DNA from: an uncultured Woeseiaceae bacterium
Lineage (GTDB): Bacteria > Pseudomonadota > Gammaproteobacteria > Steroidobacterales > Woeseiaceae
Reading direction: 5' to 3'
DNA length: 64,000 nucleotides
NCBI GenBank assembly: GCA_945787845.1
Contig: CALZJH010000002.1
Coordinates: 310,001-374,000 of the forward strand
Shown one piece after another: positions 28,332-36,590 of this stretch. The notes under the pieces are model-generated. The model had not been told where the DNA came from. It did no database searches and saw nothing but the letters and a program-made list of their open reading frames with translations. The position numbers and the translations under genes were made by a program. Every line of letters starts with the position of its first letter. The stretch's first letter is position 1.

Positions 28332-28749
28332 ACCGGACTTTAACGACTTGGCAACCCGCCTGCTTCAGAGCGGCGTTGCGCCGCGGCACGCGCACCGTAT
28401 GATCAATGAAATGCGGGATCACTACGACGATCTGGTGGATGCGGCCGTCGAGGCGGGTCAACCGATTCGCGAGGCTCGCCATGAGGCCGGCCGGGAACTG
28501 GGCCGATTTGACGACCTCGAACATGAGGTCAGCACGCGGCGCGAGCTCAAGACCTGGGCATTCCGCTACCCGCACGCCGCGATTATCCTGTATCCGCTGG
28601 CGTGCCTTGTCGCGCTACCGGCGATGCCGGTCTTTGCCGGAATTGCGAATGCGCCGTTACTCGCTCGCTGGGGCGCCAGCCTGGTGGCCGGCGGCCTGCT
28701 TACGGCGGGACTATTACTGGTCCTGCAGCTCTCTATCCTGTTTGGCTGA
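28324..28749 (+). CDS. membrane protein paired with PadR
   Basis: A 141-residue protein with a cytoplasmic helical N-terminal region (LLQSGVAPRHAHRMINEMRDHYDDLVDAA) and two C-terminal transmembrane helices. The N-terminal part resembles the permease-prefix / DUF1700-like helical domains often found beside PadR regulators. Function unknown; the overlap with padR suggests a common regulon. Confidence 0.75.
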   Translation: MREPDFNDLATRLLQSGVAPRHAHRMINEMRDHYDDLVDAAVEAGQPIREARHEAGRELGRFDDLEHEVSTRRELKTWAFRYPHAAIILYPLACLVALPAMPVFAGIANAPLLARWGASLVAGGLLTAGLLLVLQLSILFG

Positions 28750-28758
28750 TCGAGACTG

Positions 28759-29463
28759 TCAGATCGGGTTGTAACGCGTCAGCGTGGCCCGGAAATTCAA
28801 TTTCCCCTTACGGTGCTGTTCGATCACGACCGGCAGATAGCCGAGTTCGGCCGCGCACCAGAGGGTCGTGACGCGCGAAGAACCTTCCTTCTGGTGCTGA
28901 ATGCCGATGGCCTCGTAGCTACCGGCCCTGGTCTTGATTGACTTGGTGCCGACATTGCGGACATTCGCCACACGCATCTTGTCGACATCGAACAACACGT
29001 AAGTGTCGTCGGGTTCGCCATTGAGCAGGTCGAACATCAATTCGTACTGGATGGACACGTTATCGTGGGAGAGGCCGTCGAGCTGAAGATTGACGGCATC
29101 CTCTCCGACCGTGCCGTTGGCCCGGTTGGTGGCCCAGTCGAAGCGGATATTGGTCTCAGGGTCGTTGCGGATCGTATCGATCTCCCGAAATGCCACGGGC
29201 CGGACACCGTCGGCAGCGGTCGTGAACTCCGATCGAACGTTCATTTTGCCGCCTCGCAGCCGGGCGAGGCCGGTCGGCTTGATGACATGCGTGGCGACGT
29301 AGCCGTCCTCGGTCTCGCGCAGCTCGGTATTGAGTTGCCCGGACAGGAGGCTGATCTTGACCTTGTACTGGGCCGTGTGCGGCGTCAGGTCGGCGGCTTC
29401 GGCGGCAGGCGCTGCGAACAGGGCAGCGGCCACGAGCCATGCGACTGATAGCGTGTATTTCAC
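28759..29463 (-). CDS. DUF3108 periplasmic protein
   Basis: A 234-residue exported protein. The signal peptide ends in AAEA, followed by a beta-rich DUF3108 domain (AQYKVKISLLSGQLNTEL; FREIDTIRNDPETN; LWCAAELGYLPVVIEQHRKGK). The function of the family is unknown. The start is GTG at 29463, with a GAGGAGA site. It is 12 bases downstream of the acyltransferase gene and is probably co-transcribed with it. Confidence 0.8.
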   Translation of the reverse strand: MKYTLSVAWLVAAALFAAPAAEAADLTPHTAQYKVKISLLSGQLNTELRETEDGYVATHVIKPTGLARLRGGKMNVRSEFTTAADGVRPVAFREIDTIRNDPETNIRFDWATNRANGTVGEDAVNLQLDGLSHDNVSIQYELMFDLLNGEPDDTYVLFDVDKMRVANVRNVGTKSIKTRAGSYEAIGIQHQKEGSSRVTTLWCAAELGYLPVVIEQHRKGKLNFRATLTRYNPI

Positions 29464-29475
29464 CCGAAAATCTCC

Positions 29476-30222
29476 TCAGGCCGGTTTGAGAGCCTGTTCA
29501 CAGTCTCTCATAAGGGACATGACTGCTTCCTGAACGTTCTCCCTGACGGGCTCCAGGTCGTCCAGCGCGATGCTCTTCGGGACCGGAAGCGGCTCGCCAA
29601 TCGCGATCGCAACGCGCGAAAACGGCTTCGGAATCATGAAATCGTCCCACCGCCTGAGGTACCAGGCGCGCTCCGCGGCGCAGCCAATCGGGACGATCGG
29701 GACGCCGGCAATGCGAGCCATGAGTATGGTACCGGCCTTGAATTCGTATTTCGGGCCTCGCGGACCGTCGGCCGTCGTGACGATCGAGTAGCCGTTCTTC
29801 ATCATGCGCTGCTGGTCGCGAAGCGCCAGGGCGCCACTCTGGTTGGCCGAACCGCGGATCACTTCGGCGCCCCAGGCGCGGGCTACGCGCTCCGGCACAT
29901 CCCCATCCACCGAGCCTGAGACGAGAAAGCAGGCCTTGAAGCCGCGCTGGATCCAGGAGCGGATCAGCGTGGAGCCGATAACATGGTGCTGGTGCCAGTA
30001 GGCCGGGGCGCACACGGCGCCATCTGCGATGAACGGCTCTATGTGCTCGGCCCCAATAATTTTCTCGACGCGATACGTCGATGTGAGCAGTCGGATCAGT
30101 CCGCGCAGCACAGGCAGCCCGAGGAAGTAGTACAGGCGGCGTGCCGGCGTCATGCGGCGGCGTGAGGACGTGCTGCGACGCGACTCTACCGAGTCAAAAT
30201 GGCTGGGAGGCCTCTCGTTCAT
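29476..30222 (-). CDS. DUF374 lysophospholipid acyltransferase family protein
   Basis: A 248-residue protein of the DUF374 branch of lysophospholipid/KDO2-lipid acyltransferases. YWHQHHVIGSTLIR carries the histidine region in place of the canonical HX4D motif, and TTADGPRGPKYEFKAGTILMA is the DUF374 signature. It probably transfers an acyl chain to a lipid at the inner membrane. The ATG at 30222 is divergent from the P450 operon, 87 bases apart, which raises the possibility of a related lipid pathway. Confidence 0.85.
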   Translation of the reverse strand: MNERPPSHFDSVESRRSTSSRRRMTPARRLYYFLGLPVLRGLIRLLTSTYRVEKIIGAEHIEPFIADGAVCAPAYWHQHHVIGSTLIRSWIQRGFKACFLVSGSVDGDVPERVARAWGAEVIRGSANQSGALALRDQQRMMKNGYSIVTTADGPRGPKYEFKAGTILMARIAGVPIVPIGCAAERAWYLRRWDDFMIPKPFSRVAIAIGEPLPVPKSIALDDLEPVRENVQEAVMSLMRDCEQALKPA

Positions 30223-30309
30223 TGGCGGAGTTTGCAGTATCGAATCTCCGCGGGTCAATGTAATATTGCGCCAGCCTTTTCCCCCATTCCTTATCCTCCC
30301 GAACTTTCC

Positions 30310-31617
30310 ATGACCGAACCCCAGTCCGACTACAGGCGGCCGCCAGGGCCCGACGAGCCAGTGTCTCTGGGTATCGACGCCGTGACACTGGACACGCTGC
30401 TGAGCCTGCAGCGGGAATACGGAGATATGGTCAGTATGCGAACGGCGAATGGACGCCTCGCATACTTCGTGAACGACGCGGTCGAGGTGCGCAGGATCCT
30501 TGCACGGCGTCATAGCAAGTATCACAAGGGACCGGGCTTCGAACGGGTAAAAATGTTGCTCGGGAATGGCCTGATCGTAAGCGACGGCGACGTCTGGCGA
30601 CGCTCCAGGACGATGATCCAGCCGGCATTCAGCCGCCAGAACGTGCACCGGCTGACGACGGTGATGGTCGAATGCACGGATCGCCGGGCCGCGAAGTGGG
30701 CAGAGGCCGCTGCGGACAGCGAAACGCTCAACATTACCGAGGAAACCTGCGACTTTGCGCTGGAACTGATTCTGATCAGCATTTTCGGCGACGACTACGA
30801 GAACCGCATTCTGACCGCAGGTGACAATCCGTTCGCATTCCTGAGCCGCGATTCAACCCGTGACCTCAGTGTCGTCATGAAGGTTCGACGCCTGCGCGAA
30901 TTGCTGCTGAGCATCATCGAAGACCGGCGTGCAGCCACAGGCAGCCAGCATTTTGATTTTCTATCGATGTACCTCGAAGCGACCGACAAGCAAGGCAAGC
31001 GGTTCTCGGACAAGGAATTGCTCGATGAGTTGATGACGCTGATCGTGGCTGGCTTCGAAACCTCGGCGAACACCCTCAACTGGGTCTGGCATCTCGTGGC
31101 GAAGCATCCGGACGTTGAAGCGAAGCTCATCGAAGAGGCGCAGCGTGTCCTGCCCAACGTCTCGGCCGTTTCGGCTGAAAACCTTGCGGCCATGGAGTAC
31201 ACGCAGCAAACGCTCGAGGAAGCGCTACGCCTGTATCCGCCGGTCTGGCTCTTTACACGCCGTTCGCATGCCGCGGACGAACTCGAGGATTTCGATGTGC
31301 CGCCGGGTACGGATATCTACCTCGCGCCGTATGTCCTGCATCGTACCGATCACTACTGGCCTGAACCGGAGGTGTTCGATCCCGACCGCTTTGTACTGGC
31401 TGACAAGCCGAAGAAAGATCGGCCTTATTTTCCATTTTCGCTTGGTCCGCGGCGCTGCCTCGGCGAGTATTTCTCTTTTCTCGAAATGAAAGTTCACCTG
31501 GGATTATTGCTGCCACGTTTCCGCATGCAGCTGGTCGACGACGCCGAGCCCGAGCTGGAGCTCGCGATCAACCTGCGCTCGGCCGAAGACATCCACGTGC
31601 GACCTGCCATACGCTAA
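30310..31617 (+). CDS. cytochrome P450
   Basis: A 435-residue soluble bacterial P450. The heme-binding loop FPFSLGPRRCLGEYFSFLE has the ligand Cys383. The I-helix AGFETSANT carries the oxygen-activating Thr, and the K-helix ExxR reads EALR. The sequence style resembles fatty-acid or alkane hydroxylating families. It is the first gene of a three-gene unit, seven bases before a fatty acyl-AMP ligase, which suggests that the P450 acts on a fatty acyl substrate, possibly while carried on the ligase's ACP domain. Redox partners are not adjacent. Confidence 0.92.
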   Translation: MTEPQSDYRRPPGPDEPVSLGIDAVTLDTLLSLQREYGDMVSMRTANGRLAYFVNDAVEVRRILARRHSKYHKGPGFERVKMLLGNGLIVSDGDVWRRSRTMIQPAFSRQNVHRLTTVMVECTDRRAAKWAEAAADSETLNITEETCDFALELILISIFGDDYENRILTAGDNPFAFLSRDSTRDLSVVMKVRRLRELLLSIIEDRRAATGSQHFDFLSMYLEATDKQGKRFSDKELLDELMTLIVAGFETSANTLNWVWHLVAKHPDVEAKLIEEAQRVLPNVSAVSAENLAAMEYTQQTLEEALRLYPPVWLFTRRSHAADELEDFDVPPGTDIYLAPYVLHRTDHYWPEPEVFDPDRFVLADKPKKDRPYFPFSLGPRRCLGEYFSFLEMKVHLGLLLPRFRMQLVDDAEPELELAINLRSAEDIHVRPAIR

Positions 31618-31624
31618 GGACTCC

Positions 31625-33565
31625 ATGAAGCTTTACGACACCATGATCGACCTGCTTGCGGACGTTAAAGACTGCGACCGGGAAATTCGCTTTATCGACG
31701 GTGAGAACGACGAATCCGTTCTCAGCTTCGCTGATCTCTGGAATGAAGCGCTGGCCCTGCTGGGCTCGCTACAGAAGCGCGGCATGACGCCTGGCGACGA
31801 GCTGATCATCTTCAGCAAATCCAATAAGAGTTTTGTCATCGCCTTCTGGGCGGCCATGCTCGGCGGCATCGTGCCGGTCCCCGTGGCAGTGGGGATCAGC
31901 GATGAGCACAAGCTCAAACTGTTTCGCATTCTCTCGCAGCTCGAGCATGTCACGCTGTTTACCGAGATGGACCTGCTGCAGCGCCTGCTCGACTACTCGG
32001 CCGAGCAGAAGATGGACGACATCAGGGACCTTCTCTCAACGCACGCCGTATTGATGAGCGATGTGGAGCCGGGTGCCCATGGCGAGGTTTACACGGCAAC
32101 GCCGGATGACACGGCGTTTATCCAGTACTCGTCAGGCTCGACCAGTGATCCGAAGGGCGTGGTGCTCACGCACCGGAACCTCTGCGTCAACATCCGCGCC
32201 ATTGTCGAAGGTTTTGACTGGCGCGCGGACGACCAGGCTTTGAGCTGGATGCCGCTGACGCATGACATGGGTCTGATCGGCTTCCACTTGAGCGTCCTTG
32301 CTGCGGGCATGAACCATGCGGTGATGGACACCGGCGTATTCGTTCGACGGCCGCTCCTTTGGATGAGCAAAGCAAGCGAGCTTCGCGCGACGCAGCTTTG
32401 TTCGCCGAACTTCGGGTACAAGCATTTCCTGAAGCTGTTCGTTCGCAAGGGGCTGCCTGATGTTGACCTGTCGTGCGTAAAGCTGATCATCAATGGCGCT
32501 GAGCCTATCTCCTGGGATCTCTGCGAGGAATTTCTTACCGCACTCGCGCCGCACGGTCTGAAGCGCAATACGATGCTGCCGGTCTATGGACTCGCGGAAG
32601 CGACCGTAGGCGTGTCGTTCTCGGAGCTCGGGCCGGAATACGAGCGCGTCATCATGGATCGTCACAGTCTCCAGATCGGGGAGACATTCCGGCCGGTCGA
32701 CGAGTCGGATCCCGATGCGGTCAGCTTTGTCACCGTGGGCAAGGCGATACGCGATGTCGGAATTCGTATCGCCGATGACAGCGACAGCATTCTCGGGCCC
32801 GGTCACATCGGCCATATCCAGCTACACGGCGGGAGCATGACCGAGACGGTCTACAGTGATCCCGACGCGACAGCCGCTTTGTTCACAGAGGACGGCTGGC
32901 TGCGAACCGGTGATTGTGGTGTCTTCGTTGACGACAAGCTCGTCATTACGGGGCGCCAGAAAGACATCATTATCATCAACGGGCAGAACTACTACCCGCA
33001 CGACATCGAAGAGATTGTCGCCAGGATCGAGGGTCTCGACCTGAACAAGGTGGTCGTCGCCGGCGCGACACCCAAGGGCGGCCAGACAGAAGAACTCATC
33101 GCGTTCATCCTGTACCGGCAGGACCTCGAGGAGTTCCGGCCGCTGATCGATGCCGTTCGGGATGTCGTGGGCGAACAGACCGGGATCGCGGTCGATACCG
33201 TCGTGCCGGTGCCCAGGATCCCCAAAACGACCAGCGGCAAAGTTCAGCGCGGCAAGCTGCTGGAAGCCTATTTTGACGGGGAGTTCGACGCCGTTCTGAG
33301 CGAATTGCGGCCGTCCGACGAAGGGGAAGAGTCCTTCGATGATGACCCGCTCGTGGCCGAACTGGAGCAAATCTGTCGTGATGTTGCCAAGGATCGGAAG
33401 ATCGGCGCAGATGACAACCTGTTCGAAGTCGGTGTAAGTTCCTTAACGTTGACCGAGGTCGTACTGGCCATCGACGAGAAATACCCGGGCAAGCTGGATA
33501 TCAGCGACTTGTTCGACTACCCGACGCTGCGTGAGATCGCTGCGTTCCTCAAGAGGGACACCTGA
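31625..33565 (+). CDS. fatty acyl-AMP ligase with C-terminal acyl carrier domain
   Basis: A 646-residue two-domain protein. Residues 1-555 are an adenylating enzyme with the P-loop FIQYSSGSTSDPKGVVLTH, the WMPLTHDMGLIG segment typical of fatty acyl-AMP ligases, YGLAEAT, and the hinge GRQKDIIIINGQNYYPHDIE. Residues about 573-646 form an acyl carrier domain with EVGVSSLTL, Ser606 taking the phosphopantetheine position (the usual DSL reads SSL). The enzyme should activate a fatty acid as acyl-AMP and load it onto its own carrier. It overlaps the KAS III gene by one base. Confidence 0.9.
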   Translation: MKLYDTMIDLLADVKDCDREIRFIDGENDESVLSFADLWNEALALLGSLQKRGMTPGDELIIFSKSNKSFVIAFWAAMLGGIVPVPVAVGISDEHKLKLFRILSQLEHVTLFTEMDLLQRLLDYSAEQKMDDIRDLLSTHAVLMSDVEPGAHGEVYTATPDDTAFIQYSSGSTSDPKGVVLTHRNLCVNIRAIVEGFDWRADDQALSWMPLTHDMGLIGFHLSVLAAGMNHAVMDTGVFVRRPLLWMSKASELRATQLCSPNFGYKHFLKLFVRKGLPDVDLSCVKLIINGAEPISWDLCEEFLTALAPHGLKRNTMLPVYGLAEATVGVSFSELGPEYERVIMDRHSLQIGETFRPVDESDPDAVSFVTVGKAIRDVGIRIADDSDSILGPGHIGHIQLHGGSMTETVYSDPDATAALFTEDGWLRTGDCGVFVDDKLVITGRQKDIIIINGQNYYPHDIEEIVARIEGLDLNKVVVAGATPKGGQTEELIAFILYRQDLEEFRPLIDAVRDVVGEQTGIAVDTVVPVPRIPKTTSGKVQRGKLLEAYFDGEFDAVLSELRPSDEGEESFDDDPLVAELEQICRDVAKDRKIGADDNLFEVGVSSLTLTEVVLAIDEKYPGKLDISDLFDYPTLREIAAFLKRDT

Positions 33566-34533
33566 TGACATATGCACGTATCGCCGGAGTCGGTAGCTGC
33601 CTTCCCGAGAAGGTCCTGACCAACAAGGACCTCGAAGGCATGATGGACACCTCGGACGAATGGATCCGGGAGCGCACGGGCATGAAGCGCCGGCACGTCG
33701 CCGGTGAGGGCGAGACGACGGGCTCAATGAGCGTGATAGCAGCGCAGCGCGCGCTGGAAATGGCCGGCATGGAGGCTGACGAGCTGGACATGATTGTGGT
33801 CGGCACGTGTACTCCCGACAAGATCATTCCCGCGACCGCGACAATTGTGCAGCGCGAGCTTGGCATCAAGGGCTGTCCCGCGCTCGATGTAAACGCAGCC
33901 TGCAGCGGATTTCTCTACGGGCTTGATTACGCCAATCGATATTTCCTGACCGGCGGGGCGAAGAAAGCCCTCGTGATCGGTGCAGAAACGCTGACTCGCA
34001 TCTTGAACTGGGAGGATCGAACGACAGCGGTGCTGTTTGGCGACGGCGCAGGCGCCGTGGTGCTGGAGGTCAGCGACGAGCCCGGCATCATGTCAACGCA
34101 CATTCATGCCAATGGCGAGTTTGAGGAGTTGTTGCATACGACGGGCGGCATTTCGCGTGGCTTCGATGCGTCCTGTGACCGGGACGGCTTCGTGCGCATG
34201 GAAGGTAACGCTGTCTTCAAGCGGGCCGTGGCCACTTTCGACAGCATTGCCCGCGAGACAGTGGCCGATCTCGACGGCCACCTCGATGATATCGACTGGT
34301 TTATTCCGCATCAGGCCAACATGCGGATCATCAAGGCCGCGGCAAAGAAGTTATCCATGCCCATGGAGCGGGTGATCAGCACGGTCGACGAGCATGCCAA
34401 TACGTCGGCGGCATCGATACCCTTGGCGCTGGACCTCGCGGTACGGGAAGGGCGCATCAAGCGGGGCGATACGCTCCTGATGGCAGCTTTCGGCGCCGGT
34501 TTCACCTGGGGATCGGCGATGCTCAAGTTCTGA
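33565..34533 (+). CDS. beta-ketoacyl-ACP synthase III (FabH-like)
   Basis: A 322-residue thiolase-fold condensing enzyme with a complete catalytic triad: Cys113 in NAACSGF, His249 in IPHQANMR and Asn279 in DEHANTS. MDTSDEWIRERTGMKRRH is the usual FabH N-terminal motif. No fatty-acid synthesis gene (fabD, fabG, acpP, plsX) lies nearby, so this is probably a specialised paralogue that extends or condenses the acyl chain loaded by the preceding ligase. TGATG overlap with that gene. Confidence 0.92.
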   Translation: MTYARIAGVGSCLPEKVLTNKDLEGMMDTSDEWIRERTGMKRRHVAGEGETTGSMSVIAAQRALEMAGMEADELDMIVVGTCTPDKIIPATATIVQRELGIKGCPALDVNAACSGFLYGLDYANRYFLTGGAKKALVIGAETLTRILNWEDRTTAVLFGDGAGAVVLEVSDEPGIMSTHIHANGEFEELLHTTGGISRGFDASCDRDGFVRMEGNAVFKRAVATFDSIARETVADLDGHLDDIDWFIPHQANMRIIKAAAKKLSMPMERVISTVDEHANTSAASIPLALDLAVREGRIKRGDTLLMAAFGAGFTWGSAMLKF

Positions 34534-34576
34534 GTTCTTACATAAGACCCTGAAAAGCCCAGATTTCCGGATTTCT

Positions 34577-34596
34577 AGTGTGACCTGGTTCACACT
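34577..34596. promoter_or_regulatory. CRP/Vfr-type operator
   Basis: AGTGTGA, six-base spacer, TCACACT forms a perfect 7-bp dyad containing the exact CRP core TGTGA-N6-TCACA. A -10-like TATACT follows at 34616-34621, so the site sits over the -35 region of the small protein gene at 34629. This suggests class II activation or repression by a CRP-family regulator. Confidence 0.75.
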
Positions 34597-34628
34597 TCGA
34601 TCAAGACGCTGTCTCTATACTGCGACAT

Positions 34629-34847
34629 ATGAAGCTGTCGCCAATCGGAGACAGGGTTTTGACGGACGGAAGAATGGAAAAGGATTTCAACAACATACCG
34701 CTCTCGGAATCGAACGTATCGCTCAAGCTTGCCGATATCCAGCGGCGTTGCTCCGAGCTGTTGCTCGATACCGGCGATGCGCTCGAGTTGTCGCTTGAAG
34801 AGCCGTCAGCCCCGCCCGAGGGCAGTAATCCCTACGACCGCGGCTAG
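34629..34847 (+). CDS. small acidic protein, unknown function
   Basis: A 72-residue acidic protein, or 57 residues from the ATG at 34674. A predicted helix (LADIQRRCSELLLDTGDALELSLEE) is followed by a Pro/Gly-rich tail ending NPYDRG, a style of ending I associate with small conserved gammaproteobacterial proteins. I do not know its function. The CRP-like site and TATACT box directly upstream support a real, regulated gene. It converges on prsW, one base apart. Confidence 0.6.
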   Translation: MKLSPIGDRVLTDGRMEKDFNNIPLSESNVSLKLADIQRRCSELLLDTGDALELSLEEPSAPPEGSNPYDRG

Positions 34848-34848
34848 C

Positions 34849-35550
34849 CTACCGGTCGGAGTTTCCTACCGCGGTCTCATGCATACGGTGCATCAGGCGC
34901 AGCCGCCAGATCCAGATCGACGTGATCATTGCAGCAGCTATCGGCAACGCCGCGACGGGGTAGCGCAGCACCATAAAATCATAGAGTCCATGCAGGCCGG
35001 CAGCGAGCAGGAAGCCGAGCAGTGCGGGCAGTATGATTGAGCGGCCGCCCAGCCAGGCTTTGGTAATCCAGTGCGCCCAGATCGAGGCGAACAGCATGTG
35101 AATGACCGGCCCGGCAAAGCCCCGGGCGACCGATTCCACGCCGGTCAGGAAGTCGAGATAGTGGTAGTTCTCGACGGCGGCATAGCCGAGGGCAATGAAC
35201 GATGCATAGATGATGCCGTCCAGGGGCTCATCGAATGCCTTCAGGTGAATGACAACGAGCAGGAACGGCAGCAGTTTCGCGAGTTCTTCGATAGGGCCGA
35301 TTGCGAGCATGGCATAGGCAAACAGGGCCCATCCGTTCTCCTCGGCGAGCGCCACGGCGTCGAAACGTAAACCGAGAGGCTCAAGGCCCATGTACATGCC
35401 TTTGGAGATGCCCGCGGCCAGAAGGCCGAGAACAAAGCACAGCAACAGGTTTTCCCAGGGCTCGGGCAGGTGCCTGTCCTTGTGATACAGGTAGCCGGCC
35501 CAGAAGAGTACGGGCACGGCGACCGGCAAAATGAGAAGTCCCTGATGCAT
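34849..35550 (-). CDS. PrsW family intramembrane metalloprotease
   Basis: A 233-residue polytopic membrane protein. The motif EEx2K occurs as GPIEELAKLLPF (Glu88, Glu89, Lys92), followed by AAVENYHYLDF and a histidine in GPVIHMLFASIWAH. These are the metal-ligand blocks of the PrsW/CPBP group, which in Bacillus cleaves an anti-sigma factor. No sigma/anti-sigma pair is adjacent, so the substrate is unknown. Only 17 bases separate its start from the divergent secreted-protein gene. Confidence 0.88.
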   Translation of the reverse strand: MHQGLLILPVAVPVLFWAGYLYHKDRHLPEPWENLLLCFVLGLLAAGISKGMYMGLEPLGLRFDAVALAEENGWALFAYAMLAIGPIEELAKLLPFLLVVIHLKAFDEPLDGIIYASFIALGYAAVENYHYLDFLTGVESVARGFAGPVIHMLFASIWAHWITKAWLGGRSIILPALLGFLLAAGLHGLYDFMVLRYPVAALPIAAAMITSIWIWRLRLMHRMHETAVGNSDR

Positions 35551-35567
35551 CTGGTTATTATCGGTAC

Positions 35568-36590
35568 ATGAATCCCGGCAATCTCCTATGGTGGTCACAG
35601 TTCCTGCTCATCGCCTGGGTCGGGAGTGCGCCTGCGAGCGAGTTGCTCTTTGCGGGAGACGAGGTCCTGGAGATTGAGCTGCGGGGACCCCTGGCCCGGA
35701 CCATTGACGATTCGACGGCGCGTCATGCCAACGCGTTCAGCCTCATTGTGGTTGGCACCGAGATTCCGGTGTCACTGCGTGTGCGAGGCAACAGCCGGGC
35801 GCAGGTGTGCAGCTTCCCACCCCTGCGGCTCGACATCGAACCAGGGGCTGCGAACGGGACCCTGTTTGCAGGGCAGGAGAGACTGAAGCTCGTTACCCAT
35901 TGTCGGGTATCCTCCGGCCATGAGCAGAACGTTATTGAAGAGTATGCCGCCTACCGAATGTTCGCACTGTTGTCTGAGGTGTCGTATCGCACACGCCTCC
36001 TGCGAATCCGCTACGTGGACACCGACGACCCGGGACGGTCGCCGCAGGTTCGCTATGGTTTCCTGATCGAACCGGCAAGGCAGCTTGCGGCGCGAACGGG
36101 TGGAGAAAAGCTGAAGGTGCCGCATGTTGTGAAGGCCCGGCTCGACCTTGACCAGGCCGCGTTGGTGTTTGTCTTCCATTACATGATTTCGAGCGTCGAC
36201 TGGTCACTTGTTGTGGCAAGCGGTGACCGGAACTGCTGCCACAATGTCGATCTTATTGCGATCGACGGTGCGCACCACCTTGTGCCATTCGATTTCGACC
36301 TCTCGGGGCTGGTGGCGCCGCGGTATGCGCGCCGTGGCGCCGGTCACGGCGTCCGTGAGGTCAGGAAGCGGCGCTACCGGGGATACTGCATCGATCGTTC
36401 CTACATAGCCGCGGCGCTGCAGGCCCATCTGGACCAGGAAGCAGCATTCCAGGCGTTGCTGCAAGCACTGCCCGCTGTCGATGCGAAGGCGACAGGCAGG
36501 CAACAGGAATTCCTGGAGCGCTTCTATCGGAGCGTCGGGGACCCCGAAGCGCTGGCGGCCAAATTCGATCGCCAGTGCATCGATCGATGA
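35568..36590 (+). CDS. secreted protein, possible CotH-kinase-like fold
   Basis: A 340-residue exported protein with a signal peptide (LLWWSQFLLIAWVGSAPAS). The order of features resembles CotH-type secreted kinases: an early PPLRLDIEPG strand, a long helix EYAAYRMFALLSEVSYRTRL with the following RIRYVD, YGFLIEP, and later the pair GDRNCCHNVDLI / HLVPFDFDLSGL, similar to the DxxxxN and PFDFD metal/ATP segments. The match is by eye and distant. It overlaps the next gene by four bases. Confidence 0.5.
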   Translation: MNPGNLLWWSQFLLIAWVGSAPASELLFAGDEVLEIELRGPLARTIDDSTARHANAFSLIVVGTEIPVSLRVRGNSRAQVCSFPPLRLDIEPGAANGTLFAGQERLKLVTHCRVSSGHEQNVIEEYAAYRMFALLSEVSYRTRLLRIRYVDTDDPGRSPQVRYGFLIEPARQLAARTGGEKLKVPHVVKARLDLDQAALVFVFHYMISSVDWSLVVASGDRNCCHNVDLIAIDGAHHLVPFDFDLSGLVAPRYARRGAGHGVREVRKRRYRGYCIDRSYIAAALQAHLDQEAAFQALLQALPAVDAKATGRQQEFLERFYRSVGDPEALAAKFDRQCIDR

